The notes: a model not told the origin generated them from the sequence alone. 39,768 nt of DNA from Pseudomonadota bacterium (GCA_027623555.1 JAQBSZ010000038.1:1-39768), one strand, 5' to 3'. Shown: positions 1 through 9,680, counted from the first letter of the stretch. Numbers and translations: made by a program.

Positions 1-80
1 ACCGACCGCGATAGTGCGCCTTGATAGCGACATCGGCGGTAAGCCAGAGTGATCATATAATTAATCAGAGGCTCCCTAAG
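1..80. repeat. Terminal inverted-repeat copy A (IS/MITE end?)
   Basis: This sequence reappears, reverse-complemented and diverged, at the right edge of the window. Shared blocks are GTGCGCCTTGA (14-24), GTAAGCCAGAG (39-49) and TCAGAGGCTCCCTA (65-78), with equal spacing between the last two. The outer motif faces the window interior in both copies, as the end of an insertion sequence extending out of the window would. No transposase frame is visible here, so element type is unknown. Confidence 0.6.
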
Positions 81-132
81 TTGAGTTGCATCGATCGAAT
101 GGCAGCGTATAAGTTAGAAACGGGTGGTGATT

Positions 133-1794
133 TTAAATCAGGACATGCCGTACATCGGCGAGGATCTTGCCGAGATAGGTAGCAAAAAGCCCTCCATCGA
201 CCCCGTTTACAGCTCGATGGTCATAGGCGAGCGTAAGTGGCAACATCTTTCGGGGCCTGAATTCACCGTCAGAATAAACCGGCTTAATCGCGGTTTTCGC
301 GACACCGAGTATTGCCACTTCAGGCGCATTTACAATGGGAATAAATCCACTACCCCCAATTGCGCCAAGACTTGAAATCGTGAAACAGGCTCCCTGCATA
401 GCTTCAATGGTGAGCCTTCGCTCCTTCGCCTTGTCTGTAAGCTCGATAACTTCTTTAGCTATCTGCCAGATTGTCTTCTGATCAACATTTCTAATTACTG
501 GTACCACCAGGCCAGCGTCGGTCGCCACCGCCACACCAATATGCACATATTTCTTCTGAACAATGTAGTCCCCTGAAGAATGCAACGACACGTTGAATTG
601 CGGATACTCTTGTAACGCCTTGGCACAGGCTTTTAGCAGAAAAGGCATAAAGGTAATCTTGGTGCCTTTACGTTCAGCTTCGGGCTTTAATTCTTCTCGA
701 AACGCTTCCAGGTCGGTTACATCAACGTCGATAAACTGCGCCACATGAGGAACTGCAGTCCAGTTACGATGCATATTTATCGCTGTCGCTCTATGCAGTT
801 TACTGCGAGGTACCTGTTCGACTTCTCCGAACTGACTGAAATCGATATCGGGTATTACACTCGTTGTTGGTTGGTGCCCTGCCGGTGCATTTATTCGACT
901 CTTTACGAATCCATGCAGGTCTTCTTTTATGATGCGAGATTTAGCGCCCGTACCCGGCACTAGAGAAAGATCGACACCGAGTTCCCGAGCCAGTTTTCTA
1001 ACAGCAGGACCGGCATAAACCCGCACACCTGACGCTGATGATGCTGGTGCAACCTGAATTGCCGGCGGCTGGGTTTCGCCAGGAGAGGATGGTTCGGATG
1101 TTGCTGCTGCGGTTGCTGGTTTTTCCTGAACTGGCTGAGTTGGTGTAATTGGCTCAGCAACAGAAGGTGCCTGGACCGCTGACTGATCCGTACTTGAGGA
1201 CATCCGCAATATTGGAGCGCCAGTTCTGACCCTGTCACCGACAGATACGATTAGTTCTTCCACACTGCCTGCTTGTGGAGACGGAACTTCCATTGCCGCC
1301 TTGTCACTCTCCAGTGTTATCAGCGCATCGTCTTTCGCAACTGCATCCCCGGCCTTGACATGGATCTCGATCACATCGACTTCGTCTTCAGTTCCCAACT
1401 CGGGAACTTCGATGATGCTGGAATTGGTTACTGCAGCAGGAGCGCTGGCTGGCGTACTTTTCTCTTCGAAAGCCTGTTCGCCCACAGGAGTCTCAGCTGG
1501 TGAAGATTCCGGTTCCTGCTTATCTTGTGATGCAATCACTTCTTCTTTAACCGCATCCTCCACTTCCAGTGTCAGCATCTCACTACCGGTGGTAACCTGA
1601 TCCCCAAGATTAACTGCTATGCTCTTGACGATTCCAGACATTGGAGCTGGAATTTCCATGGCAGCTTTATCACTCTCTAACACCAGTAGTGAATCGTTCT
1701 CAGAAACACTTTGACCAACTGAAACCAACAGTTCGATTACTTCGACTTCGCTCGCATCACCCAGGTCAGGAACTGAAATTTTTTCAATTGCCAA
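133..1794 (-). CDS. aceF: Pyruvate dehydrogenase complex E2, dihydrolipoamide acetyltransferase
   Basis: This is the E2 core of the pyruvate dehydrogenase complex. It moves the acetyl group from lipoamide to CoA, making acetyl-CoA in the cytoplasm. Two lipoyl domains are visible (about 1-80 and 127-198) with ESDKAAME motifs and lipoylated lysines K43 and K165, joined by Ala/Pro-rich linkers. A peripheral-subunit binding domain lies at about 258-300, and the catalytic domain follows with DHRAVNG at 525-531 (His526). Length (553 aa) fits two-lipoyl E2 proteins. The start is TTG: an AGGAG box sits 9 nt upstream and the next residues (AIEKISVPDLG) match the usual E2 N-terminus. The gene follows aceE by 53 nt on the same strand. 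The E3 gene lpd is not in the window. Confidence 0.97.
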   Translation of the reverse strand: MAIEKISVPDLGDASEVEVIELLVSVGQSVSENDSLLVLESDKAAMEIPAPMSGIVKSIAVNLGDQVTTGSEMLTLEVEDAVKEEVIASQDKQEPESSPAETPVGEQAFEEKSTPASAPAAVTNSSIIEVPELGTEDEVDVIEIHVKAGDAVAKDDALITLESDKAAMEVPSPQAGSVEELIVSVGDRVRTGAPILRMSSSTDQSAVQAPSVAEPITPTQPVQEKPATAAATSEPSSPGETQPPAIQVAPASSASGVRVYAGPAVRKLARELGVDLSLVPGTGAKSRIIKEDLHGFVKSRINAPAGHQPTTSVIPDIDFSQFGEVEQVPRSKLHRATAINMHRNWTAVPHVAQFIDVDVTDLEAFREELKPEAERKGTKITFMPFLLKACAKALQEYPQFNVSLHSSGDYIVQKKYVHIGVAVATDAGLVVPVIRNVDQKTIWQIAKEVIELTDKAKERRLTIEAMQGACFTISSLGAIGGSGFIPIVNAPEVAILGVAKTAIKPVYSDGEFRPRKMLPLTLAYDHRAVNGVDGGLFATYLGKILADVRHVLI

Positions 1795-1847
1795 TTTGCT
1801 ATGCTCCTGCTGGATGAAATGTTGTCGCCGCTTTGATCATGACTTGC

Positions 1848-4535
1848 TCACTGTGCTAACGGACTAACCTTTGCCTTATCTATGCCGGTTTTTTTCATAA
1901 AAGCAGAAATTGCCTTGGCTGAGATCAAATCGCGGCTTTTAAGCTCGGTTAAAGCTGCCAGAACCACAAATTTGCTGTCAACTTCAAAGAAGTGACGTAG
2001 TTGCTCTCTGCTATCGCTGCGGCCGAAACCATCGGTACCCAACACTCGATAGGAATCTGGCACAAATTCTCGAATTTGATCAGCATAGGCTTTCATATAG
2101 TCAGTTGTCGCTACTACGGGACCTTGCCGCTTCTCGAGCTGCTGAGTGACAAACGGTACTCCGGGTTTCTGGTCCGGATTCAGCATGTTTTCACGTGATA
2201 CTGCCAGGGCATCTCCACGTAATTCGTTAAAACTGGTAACGCTCCAGACATCGACGGTGATAGAGAACTCTTCCCTGAGTACCCGGGCTGCCTCCCGCAC
2301 TTCGCGCAATATAGTGCCACTACCCAATAGCCGCAATGTGAGCTCTTTGTTGGTACTCTTGGCAACCTTGTAAGCTTTGGCTGTGCCATCTTCGAGTAGG
2401 TACATCCCCTTAATAATGCCCTCCTCTACTCCCTTCGGCATTTCGGGTTGCTGGTAGTTTTCATTCATAATGGTGATGTAATAAAAAACCGACTCCATTT
2501 CGGTATACATGCGCCTGAGGCCTTCTTGCACGATTACCGCCAGTTCGTAGGCATAGGTTGGATCGTAACTTACGCAATTCGGAATAGTCGCAGACAGTAA
2601 GTGGCTGTGGCCATCCTGGTGCTGTAATCCTTCTCCGTTTAATGTAGTACGTCCGGCGGTTGCACCGATCAGAAACCCCCGCGCCTGGGAATCACCCGCA
2701 GCCCAACAGAGATCACCCACCCTTTGAAAACCAAACATAGAATAGTAGATATAAAAAGGAATTAATGGGAAATTATTAACGCTATAAGAAGTGGCTGCTG
2801 CTAACCAGGCAGAAAACGCGCCAGCCTCGGTGATGCCTTCCTCCAACATCTGACCCTTCTTATCTTCGCGGTAGAACATCACCTGATTGGAATCGGACGG
2901 ATCATAGAGTTGTCCAACCGCTGAATAGATTCCCAGCTGGCGGAACATGCCTTCCATTCCAAATGTGCGCGCTTCATCCGGAACAATAGGAACAATTCGT
3001 TCGCCAACTTCCTTATCTTTGCACAAGGTACTCAACATACGCACAAACGCCATTGTTGTTGAGAGCTCTCTCTTCCCACTGCTCTTCAGATGCGTGTCAA
3101 AAGCTGCAATGGATGGAACTGACAAGGCGTAGGTCTGGGTTCTACGCTGGGGTACTGGACCTCCGAGAGGATCCCGAATCTTGCGCATGTATTTCAACTC
3201 CAGGCTGGTCTCCGCAGGTCTGTAATAGGGTACTGCTTCCAGGTCGGCATCCTCAATTGGGATACGGAACCTGTCGCGAAACTTTTTGAGGGACTCGATA
3301 TCCAGTTTCTTCACTGAATGAGTCGCATTCTGTGCCTCGCCAGAGGCGCCGAAGGCATAACCCTTGATGGTCTTGGCCAGTATCACTGTAGGCCTGCCAT
3401 TCGGCTCCATCGCCTGCGCATAGGCCGCATAAACTTTGTAAGGATCATGACCACCGCGATTGAGTGCCATAATGTCGGCATCAGAGAGATGCTCAACAAG
3501 CTTTAACAATTCAGGACTCTTCCCGAAGAAATGTTCACGGGTATAAGCGCCGCCGCGACTGGCATAGTTTTGAAATTCTCCATCGACTACTTCGTCCATC
3601 CGCGCTTGCAGAATTCCATCCTCATCGCCCTGAAACAGCGGATCCCAGTGACGTCCCCAAATCACCTTGATGACATTCCAACCAGCGCCACGGAAAACGC
3701 CTTCGAGTTCCTGGATAATCTTGCCATTGCCGCGGACCGGTCCATCGAGGCGTTGCAGATTACAGTTGATAACGAAGATCAGATTATCCAGATGTTCGCG
3801 CCCTGCCTTGCCGATCGCCCCCAGGGATTCCGGTTCATCCATCTCACCGTCGCCCAGGAATGCCCAGATTTTTCGATCCGACTCCTTCAGCAGGCCTCTA
3901 TTGGTCAGGTATTTCATGACATGAGCCTGATAAATCGCCTGAATTGGCCCCAATCCCATGGAAACAGTCGGGAATTGCCAATAATCGGGCATCAACCAGG
4001 GGTGGGGGTAGGACGAGAGTCCATTACCATCCACTTCCTGCCGGAAATTGTCCAGTTGTTGCTCATCCATTCGTCCTTCCAGGAATGAACGTGCATAGAT
4101 GCCGGGAGATGAATGACCCTGGTAATAAATCAGGTCGCCTTCGTTCTCATCGTCTGGCCCGCGAAAGAAATAGTTAAAGCCCACATCATAGAGGGTCGCC
4201 GATGACGCGAACGTAGACAAATGGCCACCTAAATTGGGATTCCGCAGATTGGCCCGCATCACCATCGCCAGTGCATTCCAGCGTATATATCCGCGAATCT
4301 GCCGCTCCATGAACATATCGCCTGGCATGCGATCTTCACTCTGGGGGCGAATTGTATTGCGGTAAGGAGTATTCACTGCCGTACTCGGCGCATAATCTCC
4401 CTCACGAACGGCATCACTCTGCAAGCGACCAATCAGGTACTGGGCGCGCTCGATCCCATCTGTTTCGATGACCGACTTCAGGGCTTCGAGCCATTCGGTG
4501 GTTTCTTCAGGATTGGCATCGTCTCGCATGGTCAT
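1848..4535 (-). CDS. aceE: Pyruvate dehydrogenase E1 component, homodimeric type
   Basis: This is the thiamine diphosphate-dependent E1 subunit, which decarboxylates pyruvate and acetylates the E2 lipoyl groups. Its 895 aa is close to the E. coli homodimeric E1 (887 aa). The ThDP motif is clear: GDGEMDE at 228-234, then the NCNLQRLDGPVRGN block at 257-270. The start ATG at 4535 is preceded by AGGA about 8 nt upstream. It is the first gene of an aceE-aceF operon. The 346-nt gap upstream, up to ampE, holds a 15-bp palindrome (4657-4671) and a possible -10 box (TAGAAT, complement of 4610-4615), so the operon probably has its own regulated promoter. No frame disruption was seen. Confidence 0.97.
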   Translation of the reverse strand: MTMRDDANPEETTEWLEALKSVIETDGIERAQYLIGRLQSDAVREGDYAPSTAVNTPYRNTIRPQSEDRMPGDMFMERQIRGYIRWNALAMVMRANLRNPNLGGHLSTFASSATLYDVGFNYFFRGPDDENEGDLIYYQGHSSPGIYARSFLEGRMDEQQLDNFRQEVDGNGLSSYPHPWLMPDYWQFPTVSMGLGPIQAIYQAHVMKYLTNRGLLKESDRKIWAFLGDGEMDEPESLGAIGKAGREHLDNLIFVINCNLQRLDGPVRGNGKIIQELEGVFRGAGWNVIKVIWGRHWDPLFQGDEDGILQARMDEVVDGEFQNYASRGGAYTREHFFGKSPELLKLVEHLSDADIMALNRGGHDPYKVYAAYAQAMEPNGRPTVILAKTIKGYAFGASGEAQNATHSVKKLDIESLKKFRDRFRIPIEDADLEAVPYYRPAETSLELKYMRKIRDPLGGPVPQRRTQTYALSVPSIAAFDTHLKSSGKRELSTTMAFVRMLSTLCKDKEVGERIVPIVPDEARTFGMEGMFRQLGIYSAVGQLYDPSDSNQVMFYREDKKGQMLEEGITEAGAFSAWLAAATSYSVNNFPLIPFYIYYSMFGFQRVGDLCWAAGDSQARGFLIGATAGRTTLNGEGLQHQDGHSHLLSATIPNCVSYDPTYAYELAVIVQEGLRRMYTEMESVFYYITIMNENYQQPEMPKGVEEGIIKGMYLLEDGTAKAYKVAKSTNKELTLRLLGSGTILREVREAARVLREEFSITVDVWSVTSFNELRGDALAVSRENMLNPDQKPGVPFVTQQLEKRQGPVVATTDYMKAYADQIREFVPDSYRVLGTDGFGRSDSREQLRHFFEVDSKFVVLAALTELKSRDLISAKAISAFMKKTGIDKAKVSPLAQ

Positions 4536-4881
4536 TGTTGATTCCTACGCACTACCGGAGTCGCTGGTGATTGTTTAGCTTTATGTAAATAAATTACAAA
4601 TCGGCGGGCATTCTAGCGAATATACCGGCTTCATTCCATCATCAGTTCGCTCATTATGTAGTAATACTACAAACGAGTTATTTGCCGACATTACCATTTT
4701 CTAGCAATAATTCTTATTTAATACAATATGTTAAATAAATCCACTGCAAGGCAATTCGGTGTCTGATTGGCAAGAACGCACGAATTTACCCTGTAGACTA
4801 CATTTTTTCTCCACTCTCTTCCCCGCAGGTCTGTTGATAGGGTGAATTCCCGTAGCAGTGCGCCGTCCATGCACCGTCACA
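4536..4881 (-). promoter_or_regulatory. aceE upstream region, likely pdh operon promoter
   Basis: This is a non-coding, AT-rich gap of 346 nt between the ampE stop and the aceE start. On the minus strand a TAGAAT hexamer (4615-4610) could be a -10 box, with a poor -35 (TGGAAT, 4638-4633) 17 nt upstream. A perfect palindrome lies about 20 nt further upstream. I see no convincing terminator for the ampE operon and no small gene. Confidence 0.4.
4657..4671. promoter_or_regulatory. 15-bp palindrome, possible operator upstream of aceE
   Basis: TGTAGTAATACTACA is a perfect inverted repeat (7-1-7). The GTA...TAC core resembles the loose GntR-family operator form. PdhR, the pyruvate-responsive regulator of pdh operons in enterobacteria, belongs to that family, but its own site (TTGGT...ACCAA) is different. 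The palindrome and its place are seen directly; the regulator is inferred, and no regulator gene lies nearby. Confidence 0.45.
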
Positions 4882-5805
4882 CTAGCCGGCCTGCATGCCA
4901 AATATGGTAATGAGCGCCAATACACAGAGCCATATGGCCTGACTGCGCTCCAGCAATGCCTGTAGCGCTTCAATTTCTGCAGCCTTGTGTAAACGCGCCG
5001 TGCTTTCAGGGTCGAGTGTTGCTGTCTCATCTTCGGTAGCGTCAAGAATATGCCCTGACAGGGCACAACCCGCGTAACCATAAAGCAGGTCTGCCGCGTC
5101 ATTAAAATCCCAGAATGACTGTTTAACTCTTTCAAAACACTGCACGAAGTTTCCCGCCAGAGAAAATGTTATCGCCAGCAAACGCAAAGGAATCCATTCG
5201 AAAATCTTGATGGCTGTATAAACAAGATTTTCTTCTGCCAGATTCTCTCTTGCGGGTTGGCTGTCGCGTAACTGGTAAGTGATATAGCAGAAAAGAACGC
5301 CCATCGGCCCGGTAACCATATACCAGAAGAACATTACGAACATTTTCTCAAAACAACGGTAAGTCAGCTGCTTGCCGAAGAACTTGCTCAGGGCCTCTGC
5401 ATCTTCAATCTCTGCGCTCGCGGGTACAGAAAGCTCTTGTTGCACAAATAACTTACAAGCTTCGATGTCTCCATCCCTCCACTTCTGCAGGAATTCGCTG
5501 GCTAATTTGCCGGGCTGAGTACGATCGAATGCAACCAGCAGTACCAGGATATGCACCAGCATGGAGAGAAGCCCAAACAGGTTGTCTTCCGCTAGCAGCA
5601 AAACAAGCCCTAACACGAGCAAAGGAATTAAATAGATCAGAACAAGGGGAATAAACCACCCACGGGTGAGTCGATCTGTAGTTTCTACAGTCAGAATTTC
5701 GATTCGTCTGCGAAACTTGAAGAACCAACCATCATCGAAGCGATCGAAATCTTTCAGCCACAGGTAATTGATTGTTAAACAGATGAGGATGACCAGGAAT
5801 TTCAT
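4882..5805 (-). CDS. ampE: AmpE-like inner-membrane protein
   Basis: A 307-aa integral membrane protein, close to the usual AmpE length (about 280-285). It has hydrophobic segments at the extreme N-terminus, at about 50-70 and 75-92, near 160-180, and at the very C-terminus. The region between the first segments is cytoplasmic-like and charged. AmpE is known as a sensory or accessory partner of AmpD in beta-lactamase (ampC) induction, but its biochemical role is not settled. The call rests on the overall pattern and on its position 31 nt downstream of ampD, the same order as in Pseudomonas and enterobacteria. No clear Shine-Dalgarno is seen, so translation may be coupled to ampD. Confidence 0.88.
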   Translation of the reverse strand: MKFLVILICLTINYLWLKDFDRFDDGWFFKFRRRIEILTVETTDRLTRGWFIPLVLIYLIPLLVLGLVLLLAEDNLFGLLSMLVHILVLLVAFDRTQPGKLASEFLQKWRDGDIEACKLFVQQELSVPASAEIEDAEALSKFFGKQLTYRCFEKMFVMFFWYMVTGPMGVLFCYITYQLRDSQPARENLAEENLVYTAIKIFEWIPLRLLAITFSLAGNFVQCFERVKQSFWDFNDAADLLYGYAGCALSGHILDATEDETATLDPESTARLHKAAEIEALQALLERSQAIWLCVLALITIFGMQAG

Positions 5806-5836
5806 TGAGGTGTCTGCATGTTATAAAGGCTTCGCT

Positions 5837-6427
5837 TCACTCAGAGAGAGCGCCTTTGTATCGCGTCCAATTGAAAAACGGACCAGGATCAGTCTTTCGC
5901 TCTGGTGCCACATCGCTATGGCCCACAATTCGATCAAGATTCAAACACGGATATTCCTCCATAAGCAACTTGGTGATGCTCACAAGAGAAGTGTATTGCT
6001 CTTCAGCAAAAGATTCCGTGTCAGTACCCTCCAGCTCAATGCCAATTGAAAAATCGTTACAATTCTTGCAGCCGCCGAAACTCGACTCTCCGGCATGCCA
6101 GGCTTTTTTATCCAAGGGTACATACTGGGTAACTATTCCTTGCCTGTCTATAAGGATGTGAGTCGATACCTTTAGATCGGCAATTTCCTCGAAAAATGGA
6201 TGTGCCTGTACGTCCAGACGATTGCAAAATAGATCATCGATGCAACCGGTACCAAATTCTCCAGGAGGCAGACTGATGTTGTGAATTATGAGCAGATCAA
6301 TCTGACGATCCACACATCGTTCACTCTGGTTAGGGGATTCCAGGAAGCGAGCACCCTGGATCAGGTGGTGTTTGAGGGAAAAGTTCATTCCTGCTTTACA
6401 TCGGCCAGTGTGGCTGAATGTTACCAC
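5837..6427 (-). CDS. ampD: 1,6-anhydro-N-acetylmuramyl-L-alanine amidase AmpD
   Basis: This zinc amidase cleaves the peptide from 1,6-anhydro-MurNAc-peptides during cytoplasmic peptidoglycan recycling, which keeps the AmpR inducer low. The family signature is intact: IIHNISLPPG with zinc ligand His49, the Glu of IELEGTDTE (about 131-137), and HSDVAPERKTDPG with His170, Lys178 and Asp180. Its 196 aa fits cytosolic AmpD, and there is no signal peptide. The start used is GTG at 6427, which gives the full N-terminus but lacks a good ribosome site. An internal ATG at 6388 would cost 13 residues. It lies 37 nt after the DUF1631 gene and 31 nt before ampE, so all three are probably cotranscribed. 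Confidence 0.95.
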   Translation of the reverse strand: MVTFSHTGRCKAGMNFSLKHHLIQGARFLESPNQSERCVDRQIDLLIIHNISLPPGEFGTGCIDDLFCNRLDVQAHPFFEEIADLKVSTHILIDRQGIVTQYVPLDKKAWHAGESSFGGCKNCNDFSIGIELEGTDTESFAEEQYTSLVSITKLLMEEYPCLNLDRIVGHSDVAPERKTDPGPFFNWTRYKGALSE

Positions 6428-6464
6428 AAGAGGGTTGCAATATTGTGGCAGGAGTTAGGCCGGA

Positions 6465-8069
6465 TCAGTGACGCGTGAGGGGACTGTTAAGCACGGTGCG
6501 CATTGCAGCCACATTGGAACGCAAGCGTGGCAGGCGGAGTTCACCCTTCTGCAATGACATTGCCAGGCCTAATCGACTTCGCTGAATTGAATTTCTGAGA
6601 CTTTTCGTCGTGAGCAGGTATTGATCCGGATTAGTACTTATTCTCTTTAAGGAACATTCCTGAAATTGACCGCTGATCATGAACTCGACAATGGCCTGCT
6701 CACCAAGGACTTCTATATCGGGGAGATATTCGGAGAGTAGATTTGATTGTTCACAAGTATCTTGTGAACAGAACTCGTCGCCAAGAAGCTTGGCTATTTC
6801 CTGCATATCATCCCGATTCAGTATTTCCTCGCCAGAAGGACTAATCGAAGCCTCTGTTGTATCAGCCGCCAATACAGTCCTCCCGGAATCTATATCCTTC
6901 TCGCTGCATTCCTTCATCGGTGCGCCGCTGGCGAGAGCGGTGAGAAAAATCGTGTTTGCATCGAAGCAATTTGTCAGTTCTGCAACAAAATTTTCCTGCT
7001 CTATTTCACTCATCTGAATAAGATCAAATCCCTGCACCAGCCTCTGCTTGATCGCCGCGTGTTCAGATGCCTCGACAACGTTTGGATTGCTTACCACTGC
7101 TACTAACAAGGACAGGGTGTGTCCGGCCTCACTCCATTCGATGCTGTTAGTTCCACGATTCATGCCGATCATGAACATGACATCCCGCCATTTGCTACTG
7201 ATCATATTTTCGATGAATTGAGGTAGCTCTTTACTATCGCACTCCGATGATAAGAGCTGTAAAACTGCCGTCTCAATTCCTGCTGCTTTCCGGGCCATCT
7301 GCTCGTTCTTGGCAACTTCCTGGATCTGTGTATTCTCAGCGGTCGGCTTGGCGGGTGTATCTTCAGTCCTGAATGCCGAGCACGAGACATAGAGTTTGTC
7401 GATAAATTCAGAATCGCCTGAGTTTTTCAGAATGCGGATGACATCCAGAAACATTTTGTCCATTTTTAACAAGAAGTGCTGTTCGAAAAGTTTGATAAAC
7501 ACCAGCCTGTCTTCCAATGGCAAAGCAAAGAGTGTTTGTGCTTGTGAGAATGACTGAGTGGTTGCAGTTATGAATACTGCTCCAGAAAAGAGTTTCTGAC
7601 TTGAAGACACATTGAGTCTGGAATTTATGGCTGCAATTTGTTGATTGAATGAAAGATAAAATTTCACCGCTTTGCGATCGAGAGCATGCAGTGCGAGATC
7701 AATCTCTACCGCTTCCATCGCCTGTCCCTGGGAAGACGGAATCTCTGGCCGAATGTCGTCGGATTGAACTAGTTTGTCTTTGTAGGATGCCTTGATGTGT
7801 TGCATGACTCGATTGAGAAATCCGTCCTCGAACAAGGACTGTTTAGTACGCAGTTCTCGCATCGATTTCAGATAGACACGGTCATCTGCAAACTGGCCAC
7901 GTTGTCCACTTGAGAAGAGAAAATCATCCACCTCATCAAATAAATCCGCACACAACAGTTGCATTTGCTTGCGTAATCGTTGACGCATGGACCAACGAAT
8001 CTTCTCCAGTAGAATTGTGTCCACGGATTCGATTTGTGTCACCTTCTGTAACTCTGATGCAAAGGACAT
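6465..8069 (-). CDS. DUF1631-family protein
   Basis: A 534-aa soluble, mostly helical protein with no signal peptide or membrane segment. The N-terminal stretch, with a Trp-Ser-Met-Arg-Gln-Arg-Leu-Arg element and a following acidic helix, resembles DUF1631 proteins. A DUF1631 gene sits in this exact place, between nadC and ampD, in Pseudomonas aeruginosa, and that synteny supports the call. The function of the family is unknown. Here the protein is somewhat short, and I do not recognise a C-terminal PilZ-type domain in it. It is the first gene of the minus-strand run with ampD and ampE. The 200-nt AT-rich gap upstream (8070-8269) is shared with the divergent protease gene and should hold both promoters. 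Confidence 0.72.
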   Translation of the reverse strand: MSFASELQKVTQIESVDTILLEKIRWSMRQRLRKQMQLLCADLFDEVDDFLFSSGQRGQFADDRVYLKSMRELRTKQSLFEDGFLNRVMQHIKASYKDKLVQSDDIRPEIPSSQGQAMEAVEIDLALHALDRKAVKFYLSFNQQIAAINSRLNVSSSQKLFSGAVFITATTQSFSQAQTLFALPLEDRLVFIKLFEQHFLLKMDKMFLDVIRILKNSGDSEFIDKLYVSCSAFRTEDTPAKPTAENTQIQEVAKNEQMARKAAGIETAVLQLLSSECDSKELPQFIENMISSKWRDVMFMIGMNRGTNSIEWSEAGHTLSLLVAVVSNPNVVEASEHAAIKQRLVQGFDLIQMSEIEQENFVAELTNCFDANTIFLTALASGAPMKECSEKDIDSGRTVLAADTTEASISPSGEEILNRDDMQEIAKLLGDEFCSQDTCEQSNLLSEYLPDIEVLGEQAIVEFMISGQFQECSLKRISTNPDQYLLTTKSLRNSIQRSRLGLAMSLQKGELRLPRLRSNVAAMRTVLNSPLTRH

Positions 8070-8269
8070 TGTGGTGTAGTCGTCTAGGCAATAAATGTAT
8101 GCAGCTTTTATAGCACTGGCGGGATTGGTAGAAATTGACTTCGTTCACAGACTTTGAAATTTACAAATATATCATTTAAAAACAATAACTTGCATTGAAA
8201 ACAAAGTTCTCAAAATATGACCGGGTTCACAACTTTCTATTCATTGTGGTATAGGACATAATTTGGAGG

Positions 8270-8812
8270 ATGCCTCCCCCAGGTCAGCCAGCTCCAGGAA
8301 AATCCATCGGTTATGGAATGCTCATCGCAAGCTTCACATTCGGATTGATCGCTTTAACGTTTTATTTCGATGGTATGCTGGATGATCAGTCCAATCCAAA
8401 CAGCCGTCCACCATCCACTGAATCCGACAGCGGCATCCGCGAAGTAGTCCTGGAAAGAAATCGTCAGGGGCATTATATTGCCAGCGGAGAGATCAATGGC
8501 ACTGCAGTAGTTTTTCTATTGGACACTGGAGCAACCGATGTAGCGATACCGGAACCAGTCGCACGCAAGGCAGGCCTGCAATCAGGTTTCGCCAGTCAGG
8601 CAGCAACTGCAAATGGTGTAGTTACAGTGTACTCAACACTTGTCAAAGAATTGATTATCGGCAATATTCTCTTACAGGACGTCGAAGCCAGCATAACACC
8701 GAGCATGGGCGGTGAAACTATCCTCCTTGGTATGAGTGCATTGAAACAGGTTGAATTTACCCAGCGTGGTTCGAGTCTCACGCTCCGGCAGTTACCGGGC
8801 TCTAATGACTGA
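8270..8812 (+). CDS. Membrane-anchored retropepsin-like aspartic protease (TIGR02281 type)
   Basis: A 180-aa protein with one N-terminal membrane segment (about 15-33), a Pro/Ser linker, and a single retropepsin-like domain (about 55-175). The catalytic motif is LLDTGATDVAIP with Asp85. A second hydrophobic-hydrophobic-Gly element (ILLGMSAL) occurs near 152-159, as in the TIGR02281 clan AA family. Proteins with one Asp motif act as dimers, so it is probably periplasmic and inner-membrane tethered; the substrate is unknown. A perfect GGAGG abuts the ATG with no spacer and pairs with CCTCC just after it, so the ATG sits in a hairpin loop. A later Met (8318) would remove half of the anchor. Its last 8 nt overlap the nadC start. 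Confidence 0.85.
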   Translation: MPPPGQPAPGKSIGYGMLIASFTFGLIALTFYFDGMLDDQSNPNSRPPSTESDSGIREVVLERNRQGHYIASGEINGTAVVFLLDTGATDVAIPEPVARKAGLQSGFASQAATANGVVTVYSTLVKELIIGNILLQDVEASITPSMGGETILLGMSALKQVEFTQRGSSLTLRQLPGSND

Positions 8813-9638
8813 TAACTTGCCCTCTGACATCGCCACCGTAGTTAGGTCCGCACTGAGTGAAGATATCGGCAGTGGTGATATAACGGCCGCGCTGATCCCG
8901 GCTGCCAAAGCAGCATCGGCAATAATAATCAGTCGAGAAGAAGGCATTCTCTGCGGCATCCCATGGGTTAACGAGGTCTTCTCCCAGATTGATGAATCAA
9001 TACGACTCGACTGGGTTCTTGATGAAGGCGTGCAATTCGACAGCAATCAAATTTTAGCCAGACTGGTTGGTCCCGCCAGAGCGCTCATGACTGGCGAGCG
9101 TACCGCTCTGAATTTTCTGCAAACTCTATCCGCTACAGCAACCCAGACCCATGCTCTGACTAGTCTGGTTGCCCATACTGCTGTGCAACTGCTGGATACT
9201 CGTAAAACCCTCCCGGGACTGCGCACCGCACAAAAATATGCAGTCAGAACCGGTGGCGGCCGCAACCACCGCATGGGGCTTTTTGATGCCTACCTGATAA
9301 AAGAGAACCATATTGCCGCCTGCGGCGGCATAGCTACTGCAATCGCTACTGCCCGCCACCTGCAGCCGCAGTTGCCTGTGGAAGTTGAAGTTCAGAGTCT
9401 GGAGCAGCTGCAGCAGGCGCTGCACGCTCATGCTGACGTCATCCTGCTGGACAACTTCGATCTGCCCATGCTGAGAGAAGCCGTTGCCAGCAATCATGGT
9501 CAAACAAAACTGGAGGCATCCGGCGGAATAGACAAAGAGCTACTGGTCAAGATTGCCGAAACTGGCGTAGACTATATTTCTATTGGAGCTCTGACGAAAC
9601 ATTGCCGAGCGATCGACCTGTCATTGTTGCTGGAGTGA
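8805..9638 (+). CDS. nadC: Quinolinate phosphoribosyltransferase (carboxylating)
   Basis: This enzyme makes nicotinate mononucleotide from quinolinate and PRPP in de novo NAD synthesis. Its 277 aa is the usual size. Diagnostic elements are DTRKTLPGLR (131-140) and GGGRNHRMGLFDAYLIKENH (150-169), the quinolinate/PRPP-binding core, followed by the ILLDNFD and EASGGID barrel strands and a C-terminal ISIGALTK phosphate loop. The ATG at 8805 is chosen because the homologous N-terminus begins there. An upstream in-frame start (8751) would only add a translation of the protease tail. ATGACTGA overlaps the protease stop by 8 nt, which suggests translational coupling. The gene keeps its Pseudomonas-like place near ampD and pilA. 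Confidence 0.97.
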   Translation: MTDNLPSDIATVVRSALSEDIGSGDITAALIPAAKAASAIIISREEGILCGIPWVNEVFSQIDESIRLDWVLDEGVQFDSNQILARLVGPARALMTGERTALNFLQTLSATATQTHALTSLVAHTAVQLLDTRKTLPGLRTAQKYAVRTGGGRNHRMGLFDAYLIKENHIAACGGIATAIATARHLQPQLPVEVEVQSLEQLQQALHAHADVILLDNFDLPMLREAVASNHGQTKLEASGGIDKELLVKIAETGVDYISIGALTKHCRAIDLSLLLE

Positions 9639-9680
9639 GATTGCAGCGGATCACCAGCTCAGTCAAAATCGGGAGGAAAC

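Noticed and set aside
3531..4088. 185-codon plus-strand open frame
   Set aside because: It is antisense to well-conserved aceE and has no recognisable domain or ribosome site.
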